From Sulfitobacter mediterraneus (GTDB lineage Bacteria > Pseudomonadota > Alphaproteobacteria > Rhodobacterales > Rhodobacteraceae), in contig NZ_QBKU01000005.1 in the NCBI RefSeq assembly GCF_003054325.1, forward strand, positions 124,001 through 188,000: 64,000 bases of DNA, read 5' to 3'. The notes under the pieces were generated by a model. That model searched no databases. It saw only the letters and a list, made by a program, of their open reading frames with translations, and had not been told where the DNA came from. Every line of letters starts with the position of its first letter. The stretch's first letter is position 1. The translations under genes were made by a program, and so were the position numbers. Below, piece by piece: positions 34,094 through 43,242 of this stretch.

Positions 34094-36895
34094 CTAATGC
34101 GCCTCGGCCCAGTTCGCGCCTGTTCCCGCATCCACGGTCAGCTTCACATCCAGTTTCACAACCGGATCATTGGCGTTCTCCATCACCTCGCGGGCGGCGG
34201 CGATCAGGGTGTCCTCGGCCCCTTTCTCCACCTCAAACAGCAGTTCATCATGCACCTGTAACAGCATCGTTGCAGGCAGATTAGCGATGGCATCTGGCAT
34301 CCGGATCATCGCACGGCGGATCACATCGGCGGCGGTGCCTTGGATCGGCGCGTTGATCGCGGCGCGGGCGGCAAAACCGGCATGCGGACCCTTGGCACCG
34401 ATGTTGGGCGTGTGGATCTTGCGACCAAACAGGGTTTGGACGTAGCCGTGTTCTTTGGCAAAGGCCTTGGTGTCATCCATATAGGTGCGAATGCCGGGGA
34501 AGCGTTCGAAATAGCGGTCGATGAACCCCTGCGCCTCGGAACGTGGAATGCGCAGATTGCGGGCAAGACCAAAGCCGGAAATGCCATAGATCACACCAAA
34601 GTTGATCGCCTTGGCACGGCGGCGCACGTCTGGCGTCATTTCGTCCATCGGCACATCAAACATCTCGGACGCGGTCATCGCGTGAATGTCATCGCCTCGG
34701 GCAAAGGCTTCCTTTAGGGCGGGAATATCCGCGATATGGGCCAGAATACGCAGCTCGATCTGGGAATAATCCAGTGCGACCAACGTTTTGCCTTCTTCGG
34801 CGACAAAGGCCTCGCGGATGCGGCGGCCTTCCTCGGTGCGGATCGGGATGTTTTGCAGGTTCGGATCGGTCGAGGCCAAACGCCCGGTGGATGCCCCCGC
34901 GATGGAGTAGGAGGTGTGCACGCGGCCCGTATCCGGATTGATGTGGGTTTGCAGCGCATCGGTATAGGTGGACTTCAACTTGCTTAGCTGCCGCCAATCC
35001 AGAACACGCGCGGGCAAATCATGCTCGGTGGCGAGATCTTCGAGAACATCAACGCCAGTCGAATATTTGCCGTTCTTGCCCTTCTTGCCACCCTCGATGC
35101 CCATTTCATCAAACAGGATCTCGCCAAGCTGCGCGGGGGAGCCAACGTTGAACTTGCGGCCGACAATCTCGTAAATCTCGTCTTCCAGCCCTGCCATTTT
35201 CTGGGCAAAGGCATTGGACATCCGGCTCAGCGTGTCACGATCCACCTTGATCCCGGACCGCTCCATCGCGGCCAGAACCGGCACCAAGGGGCGTTCGAGT
35301 GTTTCATAGACCTTCGTTACTTCAGCGCGGTGGAGTTGCGGTTTCAGCAATTGCCAAAGACGCAGGGTGATATCAGCATCCTCGGCGGCATATTTGACCG
35401 CCTCTTCCAATGGAACCTTGTCAAAGGTGATGGCGGATTTGCCGGAGCCAAGCAGCGGTTTGATCGGGATCGGCGTATGGCTCAGATACCGCTCTGACAG
35501 GGTGTCCATCCCATGATTGTGCAGGCCCGCGTGCTGTGCGTAAGACATCAGCATCGTGTCATCAAAGGGCGCAACGGTGATGCCGATCTGGGCAAAGATC
35601 TTGGCGTCATATTTCATGTTCTGCCCGATCTTGAGGATGCTCTGATCCTCCAACATCGGGGTCAACATCTGCAATGCCTGTTCAACCGGCATCTGGCCCT
35701 CGGCCAGTTCATCAGATCCAAACAGATCATCACCGCCATGCGCCTTGTGAATCAGCGGGATGTAACAGGCCTTGCCCGGCTCCGTTGACAGCGAGATCCC
35801 GACCAGATCGGCGGTCATCTCATTCAGGCCGGTGGTTTCGGTATCCACTGCGACATAGCCAACCTCATAGATCGCATCGATCCACTTTTGCAGCGCATCC
35901 GTATCGGCAACGTGCTCATATTTCTCGGCATCAAACGGCACGTCATCGGCTTGCGGCGCATCGGGTAAAGTAGGTGAGGTTTCGGCAATCACCGGCGCTT
36001 CGCGGCCCAGAACCTCGGCCACCCGCTTGGACAAGGTGCGGAACTCCATCTCGGCAAGGAACCCAAGCAATGTATCCGCGTCAGGGTCGCGCACTTCGAG
36101 ATCATCCAAGGTGAAGTCCAGAGGCGTGTTTTCGTCCAGCAACACCAACCGCCGGGACAGGCGGATCTGTTCGGCATGATCAGTCAAGGTCTGGCGGCGC
36201 TTGGGCTGTTTGATCTCTTCGGCGCGGGCAAGCAGGGTTTCAAGATCGCCATACTCGTTGATCAGCAGGGCGGCAGTTTTGATCCCGATCCCCGGGGCGC
36301 CAGGCACATTATCGACCGAATCGCCCGCCAAAGCCTGCACATCAACAACGCTTTCGGGATACACGCCAAATTTCTCGAACACGCCATCGCGGTCGATGGT
36401 TTTGTTCTTCATGGCGTCCAGCATTTCAACGCCGCCGCCGACAAGCTGCATCAAATCCTTGTCAGAGCTGATGATGGTGCAACGCCCACCCGCCGCACGG
36501 GCCTGCACGGCGAGGGTGGCAATGATGTCGTCCGCCTCAAAACCTTCTTTTTCTTTGAAGGCAATGTTGAAGGCTTCGGTCGCAGTCCGGGTCAGCGGCA
36601 TCTGCGGGCGCAGATCCTCTGGCATCGCCTCGCGGTTGGCCTTGTAGAGATCATACATGTCGTTGCGAAAGGTATGGCTGCCTTTGTCAAAGATCACGGC
36701 GGCATGGGTCGGCGCATCGGGGCCGGTGTTCCCCTCCACATAGCGGTGCAGCATGTTGCAAAATCCCGCAACCGCCCCGATCGGCAAGCCGTCAGATTTG
36801 CGCGTCAATGGCGGCAGGGCGTGATAGGCGCGAAAGATAAAGGCAGAGCCGTCAATCAGATGCAGGTGGTGGCCTTTGCCAAATGTGCCGGACAT
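34094..36895 (-). CDS. polA: DNA polymerase I
   Basis: 933 residues with all three Pol I parts. N-terminal 5'-3' exonuclease: LHLIDGSAFIFRAYHALPPL, EADDIIATLA, SSDKDLMQL, GDSVDNVPGAPGIG. The 3'-5' exonuclease is intact: VAVDTETTGLNE (Exo I), GQNMKYDAKIF (Exo II), YAAEDADITLRLW (Exo III). Polymerase: motif A LVALDYSQIELRILAHI, motif B RRRAKAINFGVIYGISGFG, motif C LLQVHDELLFEV. It fills gaps, removes RNA primers and works in excision repair. The stand-alone gene has no obvious operon partner. Confidence 0.97.
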   Translation of the reverse strand: MSGTFGKGHHLHLIDGSAFIFRAYHALPPLTRKSDGLPIGAVAGFCNMLHRYVEGNTGPDAPTHAAVIFDKGSHTFRNDMYDLYKANREAMPEDLRPQMPLTRTATEAFNIAFKEKEGFEADDIIATLAVQARAAGGRCTIISSDKDLMQLVGGGVEMLDAMKNKTIDRDGVFEKFGVYPESVVDVQALAGDSVDNVPGAPGIGIKTAALLINEYGDLETLLARAEEIKQPKRRQTLTDHAEQIRLSRRLVLLDENTPLDFTLDDLEVRDPDADTLLGFLAEMEFRTLSKRVAEVLGREAPVIAETSPTLPDAPQADDVPFDAEKYEHVADTDALQKWIDAIYEVGYVAVDTETTGLNEMTADLVGISLSTEPGKACYIPLIHKAHGGDDLFGSDELAEGQMPVEQALQMLTPMLEDQSILKIGQNMKYDAKIFAQIGITVAPFDDTMLMSYAQHAGLHNHGMDTLSERYLSHTPIPIKPLLGSGKSAITFDKVPLEEAVKYAAEDADITLRLWQLLKPQLHRAEVTKVYETLERPLVPVLAAMERSGIKVDRDTLSRMSNAFAQKMAGLEDEIYEIVGRKFNVGSPAQLGEILFDEMGIEGGKKGKNGKYSTGVDVLEDLATEHDLPARVLDWRQLSKLKSTYTDALQTHINPDTGRVHTSYSIAGASTGRLASTDPNLQNIPIRTEEGRRIREAFVAEEGKTLVALDYSQIELRILAHIADIPALKEAFARGDDIHAMTASEMFDVPMDEMTPDVRRRAKAINFGVIYGISGFGLARNLRIPRSEAQGFIDRYFERFPGIRTYMDDTKAFAKEHGYVQTLFGRKIHTPNIGAKGPHAGFAARAAINAPIQGTAADVIRRAMIRMPDAIANLPATMLLQVHDELLFEVEKGAEDTLIAAAREVMENANDPVVKLDVKLTVDAGTGANWAEAH

Positions 36896-36938
36896 GAATG
36901 GCTTCCTCTCGCAGGTTTATGTGTGACGTGACGCACCG

Positions 36939-36961
36939 GGCGCTGCCCTAGGGCAAGCGCC
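36939..36961 (-). terminator. Hairpin between zinc-finger gene and polA
   Basis: GGCGCTGCCC pairs with GGGCAAGCGCC around a TA turn, with one bulged A. It stands between the stop of the CHCC zinc-finger gene (37030) and the polA start (36895), both on the minus strand. No T tract follows, so intrinsic termination is doubtful. Confidence 0.35.
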
Positions 36962-37029
36962 ACCGCTGTCTGGTCATGTTTAGAATACGCCGCAGCGCCC
37001 GCGCCGCAAGCGTGCGTCTGCCAGTTGGC

Positions 37030-37209
37030 TCAGACTTTGCCTTCAAAATCGCTATGCACGTATTTGCAATCGCAATAGCCGCATTCGACATATCCGGTCT
37101 CGCGCGGGATTTGCAGCCAGACACGCGGATGGCCAAGCCCCCCTTCGCCGCCATCACAGGCAACGCGGTAGGTGTTCACGATCCGGGTTTCGGGCGCTTG
37201 CTGGCTCAT
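37030..37209 (-). CDS. CHCC-type zinc-finger protein (NDUFS6-like)
   Basis: 59 residues from the ATG at 37209, preceded by AAGGA. The end [17 protein letters not shown], with [17 protein letters not shown] before it, is the zf-CHCC domain: a Cys, a His, then two Cys as zinc ligands. The family is related to the NDUFS6 accessory subunit of mitochondrial complex I, which in alphaproteobacteria is a small separate protein. A role in complex I is likely by homology but not shown here. Confidence 0.87.
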   Translation of the reverse strand: MSQQAPETRIVNTYRVACDGGEGGLGHPRVWLQIPRETGYVECGYCDCKYVHSDFEGKV

Positions 37210-37436
37210 GTTTTGCGGTCCTTGGCTCAGGGCTGAATGCTGATCACTTATGCCCAATGCCGGGCGTCAGAACAAGACCTGCTATCACGCAAACCGGCAG
37301 CGGCAAAAAGCCTCGGGATGGATGCGGCGGCGCAGGAAATCCGCGCATCTGGCATTGTGTGCATGAAAATGGTTCACCCCGACGCGTGCAGGGGGTAAAA
37401 GGCCACAAAACAAGGCGCAATTGGAGCAGTCCCAGC

Positions 37437-38954
37437 ATGAACACCCCAAAACCCGTGGTATTGTGCATCCTCGATGGATGGGGGCTCAGCGATGTGAAAG
37501 ACGGCAATGCGCCGTTTTTGGCCAAAACGCCCACGGTCGACCGGATCATGCGCGATTGCCCCAACGCAACGCTGATCACCCATGGGCCGGATGTGGGCCT
37601 GCCGCGTGGGCAGATGGGCAATTCCGAAGTGGGCCACACCAACATCGGTGCGGGCCGGGTGGTGGCGATGGATCTGGGCCAGATCGATCTGGCCATCGAG
37701 GAAGGCACCTTTGAACAGAACCAACGGCTTGTGGATTTTAGCGCCGCGATGAAGGCCAGCGGCGGCACAGCACATTTGATGGGCTTGGTGTCCGATGGCG
37801 GGGTGCATGGCCATCTGACGCATATGATCGCGGCGGCCAAAGCGCTGGATGATGCAGGTGTGCCTGTTGTGATCCACGCCTTGACCGATGGCCGCGATGT
37901 CGCGCCGCGTTCTGCCAAGGGGTTTTTTCAAACGCTTGAGGCGGCGTTGCCGAGCGCGGTCAATGTCGTGACGGTCACGGGCCGCTATTTTGCCATGGAC
38001 CGCGACAATCGCTGGGGCCGCGTTGAAAAAGCGTTTGAGGCCATTGCCCGTGGACAGGGATTGGCGGCTGATGATGCGCAAAGCGCAGTCGATGCCGCTT
38101 ATGCGCGGGATGAGAATGACGAATTTGTGCAAGCCACAGTGATCGGCGGATATCAGGGTGCGCAAGACGGCGACGGGTTCTTCTGCCTCAACTTCCGCGC
38201 CGACCGCGCGCGCGAGATTATGGCAGCACTGGGAGATCCGGCATTTGATGGGTTTGATGCGGGCCAACGCCCCGATTGGGCGGGTTTGATGGGCATGGCG
38301 GCCTATTCGGACCAACACACAACCTATATGACAACGGTCTATCCCAAGCCCGAAATCGTCAACACTTTGGGCGCTTGGGTCGCCAGCCATGGCCTGCGCC
38401 AGTTTCGCTTGGCCGAGACCGAAAAATACCCCCATGTCACGTTCTTTCTGAACGGCGGCGAAGAAACGCCATCAACAGGTGAGGATCGGTTCATGCCAAA
38501 ATCGCCGGATGTGGCGACCTATGATCTGATGCCTCAGATGTCTTCGGCAGAGGTCACCGACCGTTTTGTGGGTGCGATTGAAGATGGCTATGACCTGATC
38601 GTCGTGAACTATGCCAATCCCGATATGGTGGGCCATACCGGCGATCTGGACGCGGCAATCGCGGCTTGCGAAGCGGTGGATGCCGGGTTGGAGCGGGTCT
38701 GCGCAGCGCTGGAAAAGGCGGGCGGCGCGATGGTGTTGACGGCGGATCACGGCAATTGCGAGATGATGATTGATCCTGAAACCGGCGGTGCGCACACGGC
38801 CCATACGCTCAACCCGGTTCCTGTGGCCCTGATCGGCGGGCCAGACGGGGCGCAGCTTGCAGAGGGGCGATTGGCCGATCTGGCGCCAACATTGTTGCAC
38901 CTGATGGGGCTGAAACAGCCCGAGGAAATGACAGGGGCATGCCTGATCTCATGA
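37437..38954 (+). CDS. gpmI: 2,3-bisphosphoglycerate-independent phosphoglycerate mutase
   Basis: 505 residues from the ATG at 37437 (GGAG upstream). PVVLCILDGWGLSD opens with the metal-binding Asp of the alkaline phosphatase-like fold. MGNSEVGHTNIGAGRVV carries the phospho-Ser. The later NYANPDMVGHTGDLDAAIAA and VLTADHGNCEMMIDPETGGAHTAHT segments supply the remaining Mn ligands. It interconverts 3- and 2-phosphoglycerate in glycolysis and gluconeogenesis. Its stop overlaps the next gene (ATGA), so it leads a gpmI, EnvC-like, ctpA operon, a common order in alphaproteobacteria. Confidence 0.96.
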   Translation: MNTPKPVVLCILDGWGLSDVKDGNAPFLAKTPTVDRIMRDCPNATLITHGPDVGLPRGQMGNSEVGHTNIGAGRVVAMDLGQIDLAIEEGTFEQNQRLVDFSAAMKASGGTAHLMGLVSDGGVHGHLTHMIAAAKALDDAGVPVVIHALTDGRDVAPRSAKGFFQTLEAALPSAVNVVTVTGRYFAMDRDNRWGRVEKAFEAIARGQGLAADDAQSAVDAAYARDENDEFVQATVIGGYQGAQDGDGFFCLNFRADRAREIMAALGDPAFDGFDAGQRPDWAGLMGMAAYSDQHTTYMTTVYPKPEIVNTLGAWVASHGLRQFRLAETEKYPHVTFFLNGGEETPSTGEDRFMPKSPDVATYDLMPQMSSAEVTDRFVGAIEDGYDLIVVNYANPDMVGHTGDLDAAIAACEAVDAGLERVCAALEKAGGAMVLTADHGNCEMMIDPETGGAHTAHTLNPVPVALIGGPDGAQLAEGRLADLAPTLLHLMGLKQPEEMTGACLIS

Positions 38955-40081
38955 TCCGCGCGGCACTCCTTTCACTGATGCTCTGGCCCATGGCCGGTCT
39001 GGCGCAAACCGATGCGGCAGATCAGGCGCGGGCGGCCTCTGCCGCCTTGGAAGAGGCATCAGGCCTGCTTGACGATGCTGATGGCGCTCGCGACCGGGTC
39101 AAGGCGCTGACCGAAACGATACAGGCATTTGAAACCGGCCTTGGCGCGATGCGCGAAGGGCTGCGCCGTGTGGCGATCAAAGAGGCAGAGCTGTCGGCAA
39201 AGCTGAGCGCCCGTGATGGCGAGGTGGCCCAGCTTCTAGGAGCATTGCAAAGCATCAGCGGCAATCCTTCGCCCGTGACCCTGCTGCACCCCAGCGGGCC
39301 AACGGGAACGGCGCGGGCGGGCATGTTGCTGGCCGAACTTACGCCGGCGTTGAACCGCCGTGCGGACGGATTGCGCCGCGATCTGGAGGATGTGCAAACC
39401 CTGCAGGCGCTGCAAACCGATGCCGCAAAACGGTTGCAGGACGGACTGACCGAAGTCCAAGCCGCCCGCACCGCGTTGAACGAGGCGATGGCGAACCGCA
39501 CAGACCTGCCGCTGCGCTTTACCGAAGATCCGGTGCGCACGGCGATTTTGATTGCCTCAACAGAAACGCTGGACGGATTTGCCAGCGGCCTGTCAGAGAT
39601 CGTCACCGACGAGGTCGCTCCCGCCCCGGCAAAACTGGACGGCGTTGCGGGTGATCTGCCCCTGCCGGTGCAAGGACTTGTCCTGCACGGCGCCGGTGAT
39701 GTGGACGCCGCAGGGGTCAAACGCCCAGGTATCATTCTGGCCACGCGCCCACAGGCGATTGTGACAACGCCCACAGCCGCCACCGTGCGCTATACCGGTC
39801 CGCTGCTTGATCTGGGCAATGTTGTGATTCTTGAACCGCAAGCCGATGTGTTGTTCGTTTTGGCAGGTTTGGACGTGGTTTATGCCAAAACCGGCGAGGT
39901 GATCGCAGCGGCAACGCCAATCGGGCTGATGGGGGGTGGTCAGACGGCGCAAGGCACGGCATCCTCACCCCTTCGTGAAGGCACTGGCACTGACCGTTCA
40001 GAAACGCTCTATATAGAAGTAAGACAAGACAACATTCCACAGGACCCCAGCGATTGGTTCCGAACCGACAAGGATGGATAA
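38951..40081 (+). CDS. EnvC-like murein hydrolase activator (degenerate LytM)
   Basis: 376 residues from the ATGA-overlap ATG at 38951; an ATG at 38939 is possible. A signal peptide (AALLSLMLWPMAGLAQ) is followed by a long coiled coil (about 25-190) and a C-terminal LytM/M23 domain. The expected zinc ligands are missing: the HxGxD position reads VKRPGIILA and the HxH position reads LFVLAGLDV. That pattern is that of EnvC, which activates amidases and is not itself a peptidase. Placed between gpmI and ctpA, it probably acts in the periplasm during septal wall splitting. Confidence 0.88.
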   Translation: MIRAALLSLMLWPMAGLAQTDAADQARAASAALEEASGLLDDADGARDRVKALTETIQAFETGLGAMREGLRRVAIKEAELSAKLSARDGEVAQLLGALQSISGNPSPVTLLHPSGPTGTARAGMLLAELTPALNRRADGLRRDLEDVQTLQALQTDAAKRLQDGLTEVQAARTALNEAMANRTDLPLRFTEDPVRTAILIASTETLDGFASGLSEIVTDEVAPAPAKLDGVAGDLPLPVQGLVLHGAGDVDAAGVKRPGIILATRPQAIVTTPTAATVRYTGPLLDLGNVVILEPQADVLFVLAGLDVVYAKTGEVIAAATPIGLMGGGQTAQGTASSPLREGTGTDRSETLYIEVRQDNIPQDPSDWFRTDKDG

Positions 40082-40083
40082 GA

Positions 40084-41418
40084 ATGAAGAAGTTTGTGAT
40101 GGCAGCCCTTGGCGGCACAGTGGCGGGTGTGATTGCAACCACCCAGATCGCCGCGCCTCTGCTGGCGCAGGAAAGCGCCAAGACCGAAAACGTCTATGAG
40201 CAGCTGGATCTGTTTGGTGACATTTTCGAACGCATTCGCGCCCAATATGTCGAGGACGTGGACAGCAGTGAGCTGATTGAAGCGGCGATCAACGGAATGC
40301 TGACCTCGCTAGATCCGCATTCCAGCTATCTGTCCCCCAAAGACGCGGCCAAGATGCGTGAACAGACTCGCGGCGAATTTGGCGGGCTGGGCATCGAGGT
40401 CACACAAGAGGACGGCTTTGTCAAAGTGGTCTCGCCCATGGATGGCACACCTGCCTTTGAGGCGGGCATCGAAGCGGGCGATTTTATCACCCATGTAAAC
40501 GGTGAAAGCCTGTTGGGTCTGGTGTTGGATGATGCGGTCGAGATGATGCGCGGGCCGGTCGGGTCCGAGATCGTGATCACCGTAGTGCGCGAAGGGGAAC
40601 AGGAACCCTTTGACGTTTCAATCATCCGCGACACGATCCAACTGACCGCCGTACGCGCCCGCACTGAGGGCAACACCGCGGTGCTGCGCCTGACCACCTT
40701 CAACGAACAGACCTACCCCAAGATGAAAGAGGGGCTTGAGGCCCAGATTGAGGCCGCGGGCGGTATCGACGCGATCAACGGCATTGTGCTGGATCTGCGC
40801 AACAATCCGGGCGGTCTGCTGAACCAGGCGATTGCCGTCAGTGACGCCTTCCTCGAAGAGGGCGAAATCGTCAGCACCCGTGGTCGCACGTTGGAAGACG
40901 GCGACCGGGTCAATGCGACGCCGGGTGATTTGTCGATGGGCAAGCCGATTGTGGTATTGATCAACGGTGGTTCGGCTTCGGCCTCCGAGATCGTCGCGGG
41001 TGCCTTGCAGGACCATCGCCGCGCGATTGTGATTGGCACCAAAAGTTTCGGCAAAGGCTCGGTTCAGACAGTCATGCCACTGCGCGGCAATGGCGCGATG
41101 CGTCTGACCACGGCGCGGTATTACACCCCCTCGGGCCGGTCCATTCAAGCGCTGGGCGTGTCACCTGACATCGTCGTGGCGCAACCTTCGGCTAAACCCG
41201 AAGAGGATGAGGCAGATACACCAGCCCGCAAGCGCCGGTCAGAAGCGGACCTGCGCGGCAGTCTGAACAACGACAGCCTGACCGAAGACCAGATCAAACA
41301 GATCGAAGAAGATCGCGCCAAAGCGGAAAAAGCCGCCGAACTGCGCGAAGAGGACTACCAGCTGGCCTATGCCATCGACATTCTCAAAGGTCTGTCGGCA
41401 CTGGGACCAAAAAACTAA
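40084..41418 (+). CDS. ctpA: C-terminal processing peptidase, S41 family
   Basis: 444 residues from the ATG at 40084 (AAGGA upstream). A signal or anchor segment (FVMAALGGTVAGVIATTQIA) precedes a PDZ domain (GLGIEVTQEDGFVKVVSPMDGTPA) and the S41 protease core. The catalytic pair is visible: Ser in INGGSASASEIVAGAL and Lys in IGTKSFGKGSVQTVMPL. CtpA cleaves C-termini of periplasmic proteins, including wall hydrolases in several bacteria, which fits the EnvC-like gene 2 bp upstream. A Lys/Glu-rich C-terminal region follows. The operon ends at a strong terminator. Confidence 0.95.
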   Translation: MKKFVMAALGGTVAGVIATTQIAAPLLAQESAKTENVYEQLDLFGDIFERIRAQYVEDVDSSELIEAAINGMLTSLDPHSSYLSPKDAAKMREQTRGEFGGLGIEVTQEDGFVKVVSPMDGTPAFEAGIEAGDFITHVNGESLLGLVLDDAVEMMRGPVGSEIVITVVREGEQEPFDVSIIRDTIQLTAVRARTEGNTAVLRLTTFNEQTYPKMKEGLEAQIEAAGGIDAINGIVLDLRNNPGGLLNQAIAVSDAFLEEGEIVSTRGRTLEDGDRVNATPGDLSMGKPIVVLINGGSASASEIVAGALQDHRRAIVIGTKSFGKGSVQTVMPLRGNGAMRLTTARYYTPSGRSIQALGVSPDIVVAQPSAKPEEDEADTPARKRRSEADLRGSLNNDSLTEDQIKQIEEDRAKAEKAAELREEDYQLAYAIDILKGLSALGPKN

Positions 41419-41438
41419 GCTGATCCAAAGAAACCCTC

Positions 41439-41466
41439 AAAGCCCGCCTTCTTGGCGGGCTTTTTT
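41439..41466 (+). terminator. Rho-independent terminator after ctpA
   Basis: AAAGCCCGCC pairs with GGCGGGCTTT around a TTCTT loop, and the T run continues to 41466. A stem of ten pairs with a U tract makes it a strong intrinsic terminator for the gpmI-ctpA operon. It starts 20 bp after the ctpA stop and may also serve the converging anti-sigma gene, whose stop is at 41471. Confidence 0.92.
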
Positions 41467-41470
41467 GTTG

Positions 41471-42205
41471 TCAAAGCACGGCAGCCAGCCCCGACGACAA
41501 CGCTTCTGTCTTGGCCGTATCACCGCCGCCGATCAACAGAAAGCCGATCCCGTTTTCCACCCAGCTGACCCCGGCCATGTCGAACATAACAGTTGTTTTT
41601 GGTCCGCGATCCGGTCCGCTCACCGATTTCAGGCAGAGCGCCATTGGGGTGCCATCCTCCGCCAGATATGCCACCTGCAACAAGGGTGATCCATTCAACC
41701 CCAACATCTGTGCGCGTTTGAAATCCAACCCTGCAACCGACAGCGCCTCAGACAAATCCACACCAAAGGTATCTTGCGCACGGGCCAGAACCTGCGCCGT
41801 TTCTGCGGACGGCTGTGTGGCGCCATCTAATGTCTCAGTGACATAAAGCGCCTGATAAGAGGCAATGGTGGCGATCCAGCCCGTGTTGGGGGCAGGGCGC
41901 ATAAAGTTGGTCACAGCAACACCAATCACAAACGACGCCGCTATTGCCGATGCCACCCAAATGCCGCGCGATGGCGAAGGGGCAGCGCCCGCCAGATGCG
42001 CAGGCAACGCGGGCGCATCCAGAACGGCCGGGTTCATCGACAGTTTGAGAAGTTTCATCGGCACGGCAAGCGCATCCAGTCGGGCCGCAACCGCTCCATC
42101 AGATTTGGCCGCTGCCTTGATCTGCGCGGCCTCCTGTTTGTCCAACTCGCCATCCAAAAAGGCGGTCAGTTCCTCGTCTGAAAATGATGTTCTGTTCTCG
42201 CTCAT
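41471..42205 (-). CDS. Membrane anti-sigma factor
   Basis: 244 residues from the ATG at 42205, one base after the sigma stop; an ATG at 42220 would overlap it. The N-terminal cytoplasmic part FSDEELTAFLDGELDKQEAAQI is a typical anti-sigma helix opening, without the HxxxCxxC zinc motif. A single membrane helix (WVASAIAASFVIGVAVTNF) near residue 85 divides it from a periplasmic domain ending LLIGGGDTAKTEALS. It should hold the ECF sigma factor inactive. The signal it senses is unknown. Confidence 0.85.
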   Translation of the reverse strand: MSENRTSFSDEELTAFLDGELDKQEAAQIKAAAKSDGAVAARLDALAVPMKLLKLSMNPAVLDAPALPAHLAGAAPSPSRGIWVASAIAASFVIGVAVTNFMRPAPNTGWIATIASYQALYVTETLDGATQPSAETAQVLARAQDTFGVDLSEALSVAGLDFKRAQMLGLNGSPLLQVAYLAEDGTPMALCLKSVSGPDRGPKTTVMFDMAGVSWVENGIGFLLIGGGDTAKTEALSSGLAAVL

Positions 42206-42206
42206 C

Positions 42207-42689
42207 TCAGGCTCTTTCATCCGGAAACTTCTGCGCGATGGATTTGCGGGCGGCGGCCAGACGGCTCATCACTGTGCCAATCGGGATCTCCAACATCTGT
42301 GCCGCATCTTTATACGCATAGCCTTCTACATAGACGAGCAGGACCGTCTCGCGCTGGCTTTCTGGCAGGTTCCTTATGGCGTTAAACACTTCACCTGTAA
42401 AAATATTCGCTTCGCTGCTGGCAGAATTGGCGGCGAGTTCGACCTCTTCCACGGGCACCAGCCCATTGCCCCGGCGCACGGCCTCACTGCGCAGCTCATT
42501 CAGCCAGATGCGGCGGGTGAGGGTGAACATCCACCTGTCCAGATGCGTGCCTGCCTCAAACTTGCCCGCGTTTTCCAGCGCTCGCGTGCAGGCCTTCTGC
42601 GCCAGATCATCTGCCGCCGCCCGGCTCCCGCTGAGCATCAGGGCAAACCGCCACAAGCGCGGGTAAAGGGCAGGAAGCCCTTCACGCAC
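42207..42689 (-). CDS. ECF-type RNA polymerase sigma factor
   Basis: 160 residues from a GTG at 42689, the first possible start after an in-frame stop; the SD is poor. Region 2 is seen in ALYPRLWRFALMLSGSRAAADDLAQKACTRAL and LDRWMFTLTRRIWLNELR, and region 4 in IRNLPESQRETVLLVYVEGYAYKDAAQMLEIPIGTVMSRLAAARK. No domain 1 or 3, so an ECF (group 4) sigma factor. Its partner is the anti-sigma gene directly downstream. The 179 bp upstream hold a perfect 16-bp palindrome. Confidence 0.92.
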   Translation of the reverse strand: MREGLPALYPRLWRFALMLSGSRAAADDLAQKACTRALENAGKFEAGTHLDRWMFTLTRRIWLNELRSEAVRRGNGLVPVEEVELAANSASSEANIFTGEVFNAIRNLPESQRETVLLVYVEGYAYKDAAQMLEIPIGTVMSRLAAARKSIAQKFPDERA

Positions 42690-42763
42690 AACGCTTTGAC
42701 TGTTTTTCTTGACGGACCAGCGGATGGCGGCGCCTCATTGGCAGTTACAAATTCAGCGGCGCG

Positions 42764-42779
42764 GCTTTGACGTCAAAGC
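42764..42779. promoter_or_regulatory. 16-bp perfect palindrome upstream of ECF sigma
   Basis: GCTTTGACGTCAAAGC lies 75 bp before the sigma start in the 179-bp gap 42690-42868. It could be an operator for a dimeric regulator, a hairpin in the sigma mRNA leader, or part of a promoter through TTGACG. The rest of the gap holds a weak 5-bp hairpin (42850-42867) directly after the preceding gene's stop and nothing else I can assign. Confidence 0.4.
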
Positions 42780-42868
42780 GCGGGCCATGCTGCGAATAGT
42801 ACAATCAGGAATGGCATTTTTTCAAACTTATTTGGATCTTGGCCCTAAAGCGGCGTTGGAATGCCGCC

Positions 42869-43234
42869 CTAGGCTGTCTCGACGCAATGGCGGCGGAAGG
42901 CGCTTTTGAGCATGTCCAGTTCCGCGCGCAGCAGATCCATTTCAGCAAGGATATCGTCGGACAGAACCTCGCCTGCGACAAGGGTCATGTGACCCAGTTT
43001 CCGATCATGGGTGGCGTCCCGGATCAGCAATGTGTGAACACCGTCCGCGATCATTTCCTTGGGGACGGGAATGGACAACATCCAGTGATCGGCCTTGGCG
43101 TCATGGGACAGGACGACGTCCTGCACCTCGACATCCTGATGGGTCACAACAATCTGCGGCTGGGTGTCGCCCGCACCGGTAATGATCCCTTGCCAGACCC
43201 CTTGCCGCATCTTGGTTTTGGTCAATTTCAACAT
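42869..43234 (-). CDS. Hypothetical protein next to DUF6478 gene
   Basis: 121 residues from the ATG at 43234 with GAGG upstream. Not recognised. No signal peptide or membrane helix. The sequence alternates hydrophobic and polar residues in the first 95 positions (WQGIITGAGDTQPQIVVTHQ, DHWMLSIPVPKEMIADG, THTLLIRD-like), suggesting a beta-sandwich, and ends in a helix (LAEMDLLRAELDMLKSAF) that could form a coiled coil. It follows the DUF6478 gene by 8 bp and is surely co-transcribed with it. Confidence 0.68.
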   Translation of the reverse strand: MLKLTKTKMRQGVWQGIITGAGDTQPQIVVTHQDVEVQDVVLSHDAKADHWMLSIPVPKEMIADGVHTLLIRDATHDRKLGHMTLVAGEVLSDDILAEMDLLRAELDMLKSAFRRHCVETA

Positions 43235-43242
43235 ATTGGTCC

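Noticed and set aside
37374-38435. Minus-strand frame of 353 codons opposite gpmI
   Set aside because: Antisense shadow of a conserved glycolytic gene; no start with SD.
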